This document shows, one piece after another, positions 42,029-50,363 of a DNA stretch of 64,000 nt. Source of the stretch: Pseudomonas sp. TNT3 (GTDB lineage: Bacteria; Pseudomonadota; Gammaproteobacteria; Pseudomonadales; Pseudomonadaceae); contig NZ_WFGV02000033.1 of the NCBI RefSeq assembly GCF_010095445.2, forward strand, positions 1 to 64,000, given 5' to 3'. Made by a program: the position numbers and the translations under genes. The notes under the pieces are model-generated. The model was not told where the DNA came from, searched no databases, and saw only the letters and a list, made by a program, of their open reading frames with translations. Every line of letters starts with the position of its first letter. Position 1 is the stretch's first letter.

Positions 42029-43087
42029 CTAAATCAACGACATCTGGCGACCCGGCGGACAGAAGGCGTCGCAGTCCAGATTAAAACCTTCCCGACGATT
42101 AAGTCCCAGGCGTTTTATGGTTTTAGCGAACCGCTGCGCAAGCAGGTCGGCGAACGGACCCTCACCGCGCATTCGAGAGCCGAACCTGCTGTCGTAAAGC
42201 TCACCGCCACGGCTCTGGCGAATCAGACTCAACACATGCGCAGCCCGTTGAGGGTAATGCGCGGCCAGCCATTCCTCAAATAGCGGCGCCACTTCCAACG
42301 GTAGGCGCAACATCATGTAGGCAGCGCTCTGTGCACCAGCGGCTTGCGCCTCGGTCAGCAAGCTTTCGAGCTCACTGTCATTGATCATCGGAATCATTGG
42401 TGAACAAAGCACGCCTACCGGGATTCCTGCTTCTCGCATGACACGGATCGCCCGCAATCGGGCTTTGGGAGCAGCGGCGCGGGGCTCAAGAATGCGCTTG
42501 AGCTCGTCGTCCAGTGTGGTGAGGCTGATCATCACGGCCACCAGTCGCTGTTCGGCGAGTTCGGCCAACAGATCCAGGTCCCGAAGAATCAGCGAACCTT
42601 TGGTGATGATGGTTACCGGGTGACGGTAACGCAGCAGCACTTCGAGGGTTTGCCGGGTGATCTTGTGTTCACGCTCGATCGGCTGATAGGGATCGGTGTT
42701 GGAGCCGAGGTTGATGGGCGCGCACTGGTAACCGCGTCTGGACAGCTGCTCTTCGAGCACATCGGCGGCATTGGTCTTGGCGATCAGTTTGGTTTCGAAG
42801 TCCAGCCCGGGCGACATGTCCCAATAGGCGTGACTGGGACGCGCATAGCAGTAGATGCAGCCATGCTCACAGCCGCGATAAGGGTTGATCGAGCGATCAA
42901 ACGGCAGGTCTGGTGAGTTATTGCGGGTGATGATGGTTTTCGCCGTTTCGATGCGAACTTCAGTGCCTTGTGTGACGGGAGCTTCCTGGTACCAGCCGTC
43001 ATCTTCCGCCACCGAGCGATTTGGTGCGAAACGGTTATGCGGGTTGGTGGCGGTGCCGCGACCACGCGGAGGTAGAGGGCAGGTCAT
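42029..43087 (-). CDS. PA0069-family radical SAM protein (SplB-like)
   Basis: 352 residues from the ATG at 43087 (MTCPLPPRGRGTATNPHNRF), with AAGGAG 7 bases upstream. The radical SAM cluster motif is RGCEHGCIYCYA with Cys73, Cys77 and Cys80 (CxxxCxxC, as in spore photoproduct lyase relatives). It continues with NLGSNTDPYQPIEREHKITR, which is characteristic of this subfamily. The C-terminal part holds an extra Cys-rich end (NLDCDAFCPPG). The substrate is unknown. It is an iron-sulfur enzyme that probably cleaves SAM; a DNA photoproduct role should not be assumed. Confidence 0.88.
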   Translation of the reverse strand: MTCPLPPRGRGTATNPHNRFAPNRSVAEDDGWYQEAPVTQGTEVRIETAKTIITRNNSPDLPFDRSINPYRGCEHGCIYCYARPSHAYWDMSPGLDFETKLIAKTNAADVLEEQLSRRGYQCAPINLGSNTDPYQPIEREHKITRQTLEVLLRYRHPVTIITKGSLILRDLDLLAELAEQRLVAVMISLTTLDDELKRILEPRAAAPKARLRAIRVMREAGIPVGVLCSPMIPMINDSELESLLTEAQAAGAQSAAYMMLRLPLEVAPLFEEWLAAHYPQRAAHVLSLIRQSRGGELYDSRFGSRMRGEGPFADLLAQRFAKTIKRLGLNRREGFNLDCDAFCPPGRQMSLI

Positions 43088-43271
43088 CGAAAACTCCTTT
43101 AGCTGTACGTGCATACAGTATCGATCCTTGGAGGAATCGACCAGTGCCGTTCGGCGATTTCGGGCGGGTCATCATGAGAAACATATGCCGGCTGGCACGT
43201 TCATCGGCGCTGTCAGTATTCTTTACGGCGCATGAGTTCTTCGTTATTTCACTATTAAAAGGATTTAATAA

Positions 43272-43577
43272 ATGTCTTTTTACAATCAGCGTGGCGTCTT
43301 TCTTCAGTTGTTAAGTTCTGCTCCCTCCAGCCCGAAAGAAATTCGGGTTTCCATGCAATTTGCTTTAAAAGATGAAGGCTATGATCCGGTCAATCGAGTG
43401 CCCACTTACTCTCTGCTGGATTCGACAAGGCGTGAAGCCGTATCGAATGACGGCGGGGTGACCTTCACCATGCGCGATGCTCAGGTCGATATAGACGGCG
43501 ATGGTCAAATTGATGCGCAGGACAAAGCGGTTTTGGTGCTGTTGGCGAAAGCGTATTCGAAAATTGTTAATCCTTGA
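43272..43577 (+). CDS. Small protein with a single EF-hand/dockerin-like calcium loop
   Basis: 101 residues; ATG at 43272 with AAAAGGA about 10 bases upstream in an AT-rich leader. There is no signal peptide or membrane helix. Residues 73-84, DIDGDGQIDAQD, form a textbook 12-residue calcium loop (Asp at 1, 3, 5, 9 and 12, Gly at 6), followed by a helix (KAVLVLLAKAYSKIV) as in one half of a dockerin or an EF-hand. The N-terminal 60 residues are not recognisable. It stands alone with its own terminator downstream and lower GC than its neighbours. Function unknown. Confidence 0.65.
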   Translation: MSFYNQRGVFLQLLSSAPSSPKEIRVSMQFALKDEGYDPVNRVPTYSLLDSTRREAVSNDGGVTFTMRDAQVDIDGDGQIDAQDKAVLVLLAKAYSKIVNP

Positions 43578-43644
43578 TTGCTGTTGAGCCATTGCTTTCA
43601 GCCGCTATTGAGTTGAAGCGTTTTGTTAATAAGTCACTATTAAG

Positions 43645-43673
43645 CGGCACCTGAGTTCAGGTGCCGTTTTTTT
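43645..43673 (+). terminator. Terminator of the EF-hand gene
   Basis: Stem CGGCACCTGA / TCAGGTGCCG followed by seven T. It is a classical Rho-independent terminator about 70 bp after the stop codon. Confidence 0.9.
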
Positions 43674-43772
43674 ATATTCACGATTCTTTGACAACGGTCT
43701 CACAGGCCTTTGACCGCTCGGGGTTGAAACTGCACGTCATCCATTCACTCTCCTCCAGACGGTTGTTCAAGC

Positions 43773-44429
43773 ATGCCTCTCCTGCGCCTTTCATTTGCGA
43801 CGTTGCTGCTGTCGCTGGCCGCATTCTTCAACCTTTCGTTCGCTCATGCTGAAGACACTGCACTGCCTCGTCCGGCGGAATGGGCTCAATCGGTTGAGGG
43901 TCAATACAACCTCTACCAAATGTCCCCGACGCTGTACCGTAGTGCACTGCCTGATCAAGGCGCGGTGCCTTTGCTCAAAAAGCTCAATGTCGCGACCGTG
44001 ATCGACTTCCTGCCGGAATCGGATTCGAGTTGGCTGTCGTCGCCAGACATCGCGCAGGTGCAACTGCCTTATCGGACTAATCATGTGGATGATGCGGATG
44101 TGTTGAAGGCACTTCGTGCCATTCAAACCGCGCAAGCCAACGGGTCGGTGTTGATGCATTGCAAGCACGGGTCGGACCGCACCGGTTTGATGGCGGCGAT
44201 GTATCGGGTCGTTGTGCAGGGCTGGAGTAAAGAAGACGCCCTGAGTGAAATGACCCAGGGCGGATTTGGTGACAGCACCCATTTCAAGGAGAGTGTGCGA
44301 TACATGATGCGGGCTGATGTCGACAAACTGCGCACGGCGCTGACCAATGGCGATTGCAGCACCAGCCCCTTCGCAGCTTGCTCGATGAAGAGCTGGTTCA
44401 AGTCCGCAAACGTGGAGAGCGGGCACTGA
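43773..44429 (+). CDS. tpbA: Periplasmic dual-specificity tyrosine phosphatase TpbA
   Basis: 218 residues; signal peptide to about residue 26 (SFAHA/ED). The phosphatase P-loop is HCKHGSDRTG with nucleophile Cys130 and Arg136, and the general acid is in HVDDADV (Asp106). Flanking stretches MSPTLYRSALP, AAMYRVVVQGW and QGGFGD match P. aeruginosa TpbA closely. That enzyme dephosphorylates the periplasmic part of the cyclase TpbB and so lowers c-di-GMP and biofilm. No tpbB is visible here. The last 32 bp overlap the end of the convergent M3 peptidase gene. Confidence 0.9.
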   Translation: MPLLRLSFATLLLSLAAFFNLSFAHAEDTALPRPAEWAQSVEGQYNLYQMSPTLYRSALPDQGAVPLLKKLNVATVIDFLPESDSSWLSSPDIAQVQLPYRTNHVDDADVLKALRAIQTAQANGSVLMHCKHGSDRTGLMAAMYRVVVQGWSKEDALSEMTQGGFGDSTHFKESVRYMMRADVDKLRTALTNGDCSTSPFAACSMKSWFKSANVESGH

Positions 44430-46467
44430 TGCTCGCTGGGTCTAACGTTGCCGGGAATAGATCGGCGGCAACCGGGCGTCCGAGAAAGGTTTCCAGAACG
44501 TCCAGCAGCGAATTCGAATCGCCCGCTGCGAACACCGTCTCACGAAAATTCTTGCCTGTCTGGGCGTTGAACACCCAATCCTTTTCGAACCGTTCAAACG
44601 TTTCGGTGGCAAGTACGCCCGACCATTTATAGACGTAAACCGAAACCTCATACCCGGTTACCAGATAATCGAAGCTATTAGGGAGGCGGCTCCATTGCGG
44701 AAGATTCAGGTGGGGGAAGTCTCGCAGTACATTGTCAAAAACCTGCTGAACATCACGTGCTTCGCCCTGCCCAAGATGCAGCTCCAGATCGAACATTGCG
44801 CTCATCAGCAGTTGCGCGGTCGCCCCGCTGTCATAGGCCTTGAGCGAAGCGATGGCGTTATCGACCTGCGTCTCGGACAAGCGTTCGCCGGTCTGATAGT
44901 GAGCCGCCAGCCACAACAGGAACTCCCGAGACATTCCGAAGAGTTCAAACACCTGCCCGGCAAACTCCGCCGTGTCTCGGCCCAACTGTGAAATACCCGA
45001 CAACGTGTAATGGGGTGAGCGAGTCAATACATGTTGCAAGCAGTGACCCAATTCGTGGAGCAGTACACGCAAGTCTTTATGAGTGAGCAAGTACGGTTGA
45101 CCCGCGGCGCCTCGTGAAAAATTGGCATGAAGCACGGCAATCGGTAGTGGCACGCGCCCTTCGGCGTTTCTACGACGGTTACGAAGTGTGGACGTCCCGG
45201 CGAAGTCTGGTGCTTCCTTGCGCTGGTAGGGGTCTACGTAGATGTGACCGATGACTCGGCCGTCTTCACTGATCTCAAACAGCTGAATACTGTCGTCCCA
45301 TCGCTCGAACATCGTAAGTTCAGTTATCCGAATGCCAAACATACGTTCGCAAAATACACAGAGTTTGCGCAGTGTTGCATCCAAATGAAAAAACTTGCGC
45401 AGCCCTTTTAGTGCAAAGCCTTTGTGGGTTTCGCGCAGCTTTGCGACAAGAAACTCGTGATCCCAAGGCTCCACGCTTGAGAAACCTTGGGTAAGTGCGA
45501 AGCCCTTGATGGCTTGAGTCTCCTGCTCGAAAGCGGGTGTCGCCAGCGCAATCTGCTGACGCAGGAACTGTTTGACCTGCTCAGGCGACTCAACCATCCG
45601 GTTGATCAATTTCAACTGTGCGTAGTTTTCGAATCCGAGCAGTCGCGCTTTGCGTTGGCGCATGGCCACCAGCATTTGCAGCAATGGTGCATTGTCGAAT
45701 TGGTCTGCGTGGGGGCCTTGATCGGAGGCGCGTGTGGTGTACGCGCAATAGTATTCCTCACGCAGTGCCCGATCTTCGGCGTAGGTCATGACCTGAGCGT
45801 AAGTGGCCTCGTCCAGCAGCAACCGCCAGCCATCGTGGCCCGCCTGTTGGGCGTTGAGTGCCAGGCGATCCAGGACATCTTGCGAAATCCCGGCGAGTTG
45901 TTTGACGTCTTCGATGCGTTTGCTCCAACTCGTGCTGGCCCATTTCAATTGACTCAGAAACAAGCCCTCGAGTGCGCCTGTATCGAAATCCAGTTTGGCC
46001 AGTTCTTGTTGTTGCGAACCGGTCAACGCGATGCCCCCAGGGTGAAAGGTGCGAAGAATCCTGTTCAAGACGGTTTTTCGAGATGAGTCGAATAGTTTGG
46101 CCGCCGGGCTTTGCGCCAGCGTCTGATAGGTACGAAACAATGCGGCATTACTCATTTTTTCGATTTTGTACTGCGCGCTGATGTCCTCACAGACGGCCGC
46201 TGCCTGGCGCCAGGCGTTGTCAGGACGTGTCACCGTGTCGAGTGTCTGTATGACACCCATGGCTTCATCCAGACGCGCATCGGTTTCGTCGACGACGAGT
46301 ACCAGGTCGTCCCAGTTCGGGTAGGTGGATTGCGAATCGATGAGGGTCGAGATCGCCAGCCGATTGTCGGCGACGATTTTCTCGATGGCGGGGACCAGGT
46401 GCTCGACCCGGACGCTCTGCCATGGAGGCAGGTCCCAGTGTTGTAAAAGCGGATTGGTGTTGGGCAT
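44398..46467 (-). CDS. Divergent M3-family metallopeptidase (PrlC paralogue)
   Basis: 689 residues, co-linear with the neighbouring oligopeptidase A over its whole length. The zinc site is kept: H471-E-L-G-H475 (LHELGHCLQH) and Glu501 in RDTAEFAGQ. The downstream substrate loop is altered: where PrlC has FAHIFAGGYAAGYYSYKW, this protein has FDYLVTGYEVSVYVYKW. The transition-state His becomes Tyr, one Gly is deleted and the first Tyr of the YY pair is replaced. It is cytoplasmic, with no signal peptide. It most likely arose by duplication of prlC and then diverged; altered specificity or weak activity is inferred. Confidence 0.82.
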   Translation of the reverse strand: MPNTNPLLQHWDLPPWQSVRVEHLVPAIEKIVADNRLAISTLIDSQSTYPNWDDLVLVVDETDARLDEAMGVIQTLDTVTRPDNAWRQAAAVCEDISAQYKIEKMSNAALFRTYQTLAQSPAAKLFDSSRKTVLNRILRTFHPGGIALTGSQQQELAKLDFDTGALEGLFLSQLKWASTSWSKRIEDVKQLAGISQDVLDRLALNAQQAGHDGWRLLLDEATYAQVMTYAEDRALREEYYCAYTTRASDQGPHADQFDNAPLLQMLVAMRQRKARLLGFENYAQLKLINRMVESPEQVKQFLRQQIALATPAFEQETQAIKGFALTQGFSSVEPWDHEFLVAKLRETHKGFALKGLRKFFHLDATLRKLCVFCERMFGIRITELTMFERWDDSIQLFEISEDGRVIGHIYVDPYQRKEAPDFAGTSTLRNRRRNAEGRVPLPIAVLHANFSRGAAGQPYLLTHKDLRVLLHELGHCLQHVLTRSPHYTLSGISQLGRDTAEFAGQVFELFGMSREFLLWLAAHYQTGERLSETQVDNAIASLKAYDSGATAQLLMSAMFDLELHLGQGEARDVQQVFDNVLRDFPHLNLPQWSRLPNSFDYLVTGYEVSVYVYKWSGVLATETFERFEKDWVFNAQTGKNFRETVFAAGDSNSLLDVLETFLGRPVAADLFPATLDPASISARSPRLRT

Positions 46468-46538
46468 GAAGTCTTCCTTGATTAGCGACTGTTCAAGCAG
46501 CTTAAAAAGGAAGCGCGCGGAGCAGGGATTAGATAGTT

Positions 46539-46575
46539 ACCACCTCCTACGCCGATCAGACGTGGGGGAGGTGGT
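46539..46575. other. Hairpin between yheV and the M3 paralogue
   Basis: ACCACCTCC and GGAGGTGGT, 9-bp arms, with an inner ACG / CGT pairing. The stem lies between the yheV stop and the paralogue start and has no T-run, so it looks like a processing or protective hairpin. Confidence 0.45.
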
Positions 46576-46587
46576 GGCGTTTCAGTG

Positions 46588-46869
46588 TTATTCGTCAGTC
46601 TTTTTTTTCAGCTTCGGGTTCGGGAAAAACTGCACCGCCTGAACCTTGGCATCCGGCGCTTTCAATGCAGAGGTATTCACCCGCGTACCCAATTCCTTGG
46701 GTACAGACAGGCCTTGTTCATTCAGGGTGTCGGCGTAGCCACAGGCCACGCACTCACGATGCGGAACATCGTCTTCGCTCCACATCATCAGCTTGTCCGG
46801 CTCGCTGCAGGCCGGGCAAACCGCCCCGGCGATAAAGCGTCTTTTGGTGATCACAGGACCCTCACTCAT
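46588..46869 (-). CDS. YheV-family zinc-ribbon protein
   Basis: 93 residues. Zinc ribbon CPAC (18-21) and CVAC (40-43) with a basic N-terminus (VITKRRFIAGAV) and a lysine-rich C-terminus. This is the YheV family, often found after prlC. Its ATG overlaps the prlC stop (ATGA), so translation is coupled to the peptidase. Function unknown. Confidence 0.88.
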   Translation of the reverse strand: MSEGPVITKRRFIAGAVCPACSEPDKLMMWSEDDVPHRECVACGYADTLNEQGLSVPKELGTRVNTSALKAPDAKVQAVQFFPNPKLKKKTDE

Positions 46870-48917
46870 GCTGCGGCGTCCTCACTCAGGCCGCTGTGGC
46901 GCAAGAGTGCGTCAATCGATGGCGCACGGCCACGGAAGTCGACGAACAGTACCATCGGTTCCTGAGAACCACCCCGCGCCAGGATCGCTTCACGGAACGC
47001 GCGACCGGTTGCTTCATTGAGCACGCCGTCTTCTTCGAATTTCGAAAAGGCATCGGCTGACAACACTTCCGCCCACTTGTAGCTGTAATAACCTGCTGCG
47101 TAACCGCCGGCAAAGATGTGCGCAAAGCTGTTGGGGAAACGGTTGTAGGCCGGAGGGCGCATGACCGACACCTCATCGCGTACGCCCTCGAGCACCTGCA
47201 GCACGCTGCGGCCGTCACCGTGGGTGGCGTGCAGTTCGAAGTCGAACAGCGAGAACTCCAGTTGGCGAACCATCATCAGGCCGGACTGGAAGTTTTTGGC
47301 AGCGAGCATTTTTTCCAGGAGGTCCTGAGGCAGCGGTTCTCCAGTTTCGTAGTGACCGGAGATCAGCGCCAGACCTTCAGGCTCCCAGCACCAGTTTTCC
47401 ATGAACTGGCTTGGCAGCTCGACCGCGTCCCACGCGACGCCGTTGATGCCGGATACGCCAGCGTGTTCGACGCGGGTGAGCAGGTGGTGCAAGCCGTGGC
47501 CGAATTCATGGAACAGCGTGGTCACTTCATCATGGGTCAGCAGGGCAGGTTTGCCACTGTCCGCCGGGGTGAAGTTGCACACCAGATTGGCCACCGGGCT
47601 TTGCAATACGCCTTCAGCCGTGCGGCGGCGGTCGCGAGCGCCATCCATCCAGGCGCCACCACGTTTGTTGGCGCGAGCGTAAAGGTCGAAGAAGAAGCGG
47701 CCGACGTGCTGACCGTTTTCCTTGATTTCGAACAGGCGGACATCCGGGTGCCAGGTGTCGAAACCTTTCTGCTCGGCGATCTCGATGCCGTACAGGCGCT
47801 GGACGATGGCAAACAAGCCACCGAGCACTTTGTCGATCGGGAAGTAAGCACGCAATGCTTCCTGAGCAACGCTGTACCGTTGTTCACGCAGTTTTTCACC
47901 GAAGAACCCGCTGTCCCAGCTTTGCAGGTCCGGGCAGCCTTGCTCGGCGGCGTACGCTTTGAGCTGCTCCAGATCCTGAGTGGCGAAGGGTTTGCTGCGC
48001 TTGGCCAGGTCGCGCAGGAAGCTGATGACCTGATCGCTGGACTCGGCCATTTTGGTGGCCAGGCTCAGCTCCGAGAAGCTGGCGAATCCCAGAAGCTTTG
48101 CCAACTCCTGACGCAGGTCGAGAATTTCTTCCATGACCGGGCCGTTGTCGTTCTGGCCGGCATTTGGGCCTTGGTCCGACGCACGGGTGCAGTAGGCGGC
48201 GTAGACTTCCTCGCGCAAAGCTCGGTCGTGCGCATAGGTCATCACGGCGAAGTAGCTTGGGAATTCCAGAGTGATCAACCAGCCGTCCAGTTCTTTGGCG
48301 TGAGCGGCGGCTGCCATTTGCGCCTTAGCTGAATCGGTCAGGCCGGCGAGGGTGGCTTCGTCAGTGACGTGTTTGGTCCAGGCTTGAGTCGCGTCGAGCA
48401 GTTGGTTGGAGAAGCGGCTGCCCAGCTCCGACAATTTGCTTTGCACGTCGGCGTAGCGCTTTTGCTCGGCCTCAGGCAAATCTATACCCGACAGACGGAA
48501 GTCACGCAGCGAGTGTTCAAGAATGGTTTTTTGCGCAACGTCGAAGCCGGCCGCTTCCGGGCTGTTGGCCAACGCTTCGAAGGCCTGGAACAACTCGCGA
48601 TTCTGGCCCATTTCCGTAGAGTAGGCGCTCAAGGCAGGCAGGCAGGACTCATAGGCTTCGCGCAGTTCGGCACTGTTGCACACCGCATTCAGGTGGCTGA
48701 CCGGGCTCCAGGCTGCGCCCAGGCGATCATTCAACTCGTCCATCGCCAGCACCAGGCCAGCCCAGGTCGGTTGTTTGCCTTGGGTTTTGAGTATCTCGAT
48801 AATGGCGGCACGGTTGTCAGCCAGGATCTGTTCAATGGCCGGTTGCACGTGTTCGGCACGGATCGCGGAGAACGGCGGCAGGTCGTAGGACTGCAAAAGA
48901 GGGTTGTTCACGCTCAC
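46866..48917 (-). CDS. prlC: Oligopeptidase A (M3 thimet-like peptidase)
   Basis: 683 residues from the GTG at 48917 (MSVNNPLLQSYDLPPFSAIR), with AAGGTG 8 bases upstream; an in-frame ATG nine codons earlier is an alternative. The zinc site is H470-E-F-G-H474 with Glu500 in WDAVELPSQ, and the intact substrate loop is AHIFAGGYAAGYYSYKW. It degrades short peptides and cleaved signal peptides in the cytoplasm. It forms a unit with yheV and is divergent from the gamma-carbonic anhydrase gene. Confidence 0.95.
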   Translation of the reverse strand: MSVNNPLLQSYDLPPFSAIRAEHVQPAIEQILADNRAAIIEILKTQGKQPTWAGLVLAMDELNDRLGAAWSPVSHLNAVCNSAELREAYESCLPALSAYSTEMGQNRELFQAFEALANSPEAAGFDVAQKTILEHSLRDFRLSGIDLPEAEQKRYADVQSKLSELGSRFSNQLLDATQAWTKHVTDEATLAGLTDSAKAQMAAAAHAKELDGWLITLEFPSYFAVMTYAHDRALREEVYAAYCTRASDQGPNAGQNDNGPVMEEILDLRQELAKLLGFASFSELSLATKMAESSDQVISFLRDLAKRSKPFATQDLEQLKAYAAEQGCPDLQSWDSGFFGEKLREQRYSVAQEALRAYFPIDKVLGGLFAIVQRLYGIEIAEQKGFDTWHPDVRLFEIKENGQHVGRFFFDLYARANKRGGAWMDGARDRRRTAEGVLQSPVANLVCNFTPADSGKPALLTHDEVTTLFHEFGHGLHHLLTRVEHAGVSGINGVAWDAVELPSQFMENWCWEPEGLALISGHYETGEPLPQDLLEKMLAAKNFQSGLMMVRQLEFSLFDFELHATHGDGRSVLQVLEGVRDEVSVMRPPAYNRFPNSFAHIFAGGYAAGYYSYKWAEVLSADAFSKFEEDGVLNEATGRAFREAILARGGSQEPMVLFVDFRGRAPSIDALLRHSGLSEDAAA

Positions 48918-49006
48918 GGTTGACACCTTGGCTGGAAGAAACATGCCCCCATCTTAATTACAATCGACGCCGACCGCAGCTATCAGCAAAAGAGAGAGAG
49001 CCTATC

Positions 49007-49552
49007 GTGACCCTTCGCAAGTATCAGAATCACATGCCAGTGCTGGGTAACGGCGCTTTTGTCGACAGCTCGGCAGTGGTCATTGGCGACGTTGAAATCG
49101 GCGAAGACAGCTCTGTTTGGCCGTTGACGGTGATTCGCGGTGATATGCACCGCATCCGTATCGGCCAGCGCACCAGCGTTCAGGATGGCTGTGTCCTGCA
49201 CATCACCCATGCTGGCCCGTTCAACCCGGACGGTTTTCCACTGCTGATTGGCGACGATGTGACCATCGCGCACAAAGTCATGCTGCACGGTTGCAGTGTG
49301 GGCAGCCGGGTTTTGATTGGCATGGGAAGCATTGTCATGGACGGCGCGGTGGTTGAGGACGACGTCATCATCGGAGCCGGTAGCCTGGTGCCACCGGGCA
49401 AACGGCTGGCCAGTGGCTTTCTTTATGTGGGCAGCCCGGTGAAACAGGTTCGCCCGCTGACTGACAAAGAACGCGCCTTTTTCACCTACAGTGCGGCGAA
49501 TTACGTGAAGCTCAAGGATTTGCACCTGGCGGAAGGCTACGACCAGCTCTGA
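49007..49552 (+). CDS. Gamma-class carbonic anhydrase-like protein (YrdA family)
   Basis: 181 residues with a GTG start (MTLRKYQNHMPVLGNGAFVD); a purine-rich AGAGAGAG precedes it. A left-handed beta-helix of hexapeptide repeats (VIGDVEIGEDSSVW and so on) carries the zinc histidines in DGCVLHITHAG and IAHKVMLHGC. Members bind metal, and some have carbonic anhydrase activity; catalysis is not assured in the YrdA branch. It is followed after 43 bp by the HAD phosphatase. Confidence 0.9.
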   Translation: MTLRKYQNHMPVLGNGAFVDSSAVVIGDVEIGEDSSVWPLTVIRGDMHRIRIGQRTSVQDGCVLHITHAGPFNPDGFPLLIGDDVTIAHKVMLHGCSVGSRVLIGMGSIVMDGAVVEDDVIIGAGSLVPPGKRLASGFLYVGSPVKQVRPLTDKERAFFTYSAANYVKLKDLHLAEGYDQL

Positions 49553-49595
49553 AACACCCTTTCACAAAGCCTTTCGCAATTGCCCAGGATTTTTC

Positions 49596-50246
49596 ATGCA
49601 TTACCAAACCGTTCTGTTCGACCTCGATGGCACCCTGACCGACCCGCGGGAAGGTATAACCCGCTCGATCCAGTTCGCCCTGAGCAAGCTGGGCATCGAT
49701 GAGCCTGACCTGACCAAACTCGAACATTTCATCGGTCCACCGCTGTTGCAGGCGTTCATGCAGTTTTATGCGTTCGACGAGCCTAAAGCCTGGGAAGCAG
49801 TGAATTTCTATCGCGAACGTTTCAAGGTCACCGGCCTCTATGAGAACCGCGTGTTCGATGGCGTCACGCCGTTGTTGGAAACCCTCGGCGGGCAAGGACG
49901 ACAGCTGTACATCGCGACCTCGAAGCCTTGGGTTTTTGCCCGGGAAATCGCCCGGCACTTTGATTTCTCCAAACACTTCAAGGTGATCTACGGCAGCGAA
50001 CTGGACGGCACCCGGACCAACAAGGTCGAGCTGATTGCTCACCTGATGGCCGAAGAGTGTCTGGATCCGGCCACCACGCTGATGATCGGAGACCGCAAGC
50101 ACGACCTGATCGGCGCTCGCAGTAATGGCCTCGATGCCGCGGCGGTGGGGTACGGTTTTGGGAGCCGGGAAGAGTTGAGCGCCGAAGCGCCGGCTTATCA
50201 CTTCGAAACGCTGGATGAGTTGCATCAGGCGTTTTTGCGGGGCTGA
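49596..50246 (+). CDS. HAD-superfamily phosphatase (Gph/PgmB-like)
   Basis: 216 residues. HAD motifs: I FDLDGTLTD, II ATSKP, III Lys in TNKVELI and IV IGDRKHD. A helical cap domain of the C1 type lies between motifs I and II. This resembles phosphoglycolate phosphatase or nucleotidase-like enzymes; the substrate cannot be told from the sequence. AGGA lies before the ATG. It may share a transcript with the gamma-CA gene. Confidence 0.85.
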   Translation: MHYQTVLFDLDGTLTDPREGITRSIQFALSKLGIDEPDLTKLEHFIGPPLLQAFMQFYAFDEPKAWEAVNFYRERFKVTGLYENRVFDGVTPLLETLGGQGRQLYIATSKPWVFAREIARHFDFSKHFKVIYGSELDGTRTNKVELIAHLMAEECLDPATTLMIGDRKHDLIGARSNGLDAAAVGYGFGSREELSAEAPAYHFETLDELHQAFLRG

Positions 50247-50255
50247 TCAGTACGC

Positions 50256-50340
50256 CATCGCGGGCAATGCCTTGCTCCCACAGGTTTCGACGCAATACAA
50301 ATTGATCCGCCGCCTATGGGAGCAAGGCTTGCCCGCGATG
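50256..50340. repeat. REPIN, CATCGCGGGCAA family
   Basis: CATCGCGGGCAATGCCTTGC at the left and its near inverse GCAAGGCTTGCCCGCGATG at the right, with a 48-base spacer, between convergent genes. It is similar to the compact REP at 24.5 kb. Confidence 0.85.
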
Positions 50341-50363
50341 CCGTTTGTTCTGGCGATACACTT

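Noticed and set aside
1315..50340. Repeated palindromes as a CRISPR array or insertion-sequence ends
   Set aside because: The copies are dispersed singly between genes, are inverted pairs with variable loops, and have no nearby cas genes or transposase. They are REPINs.
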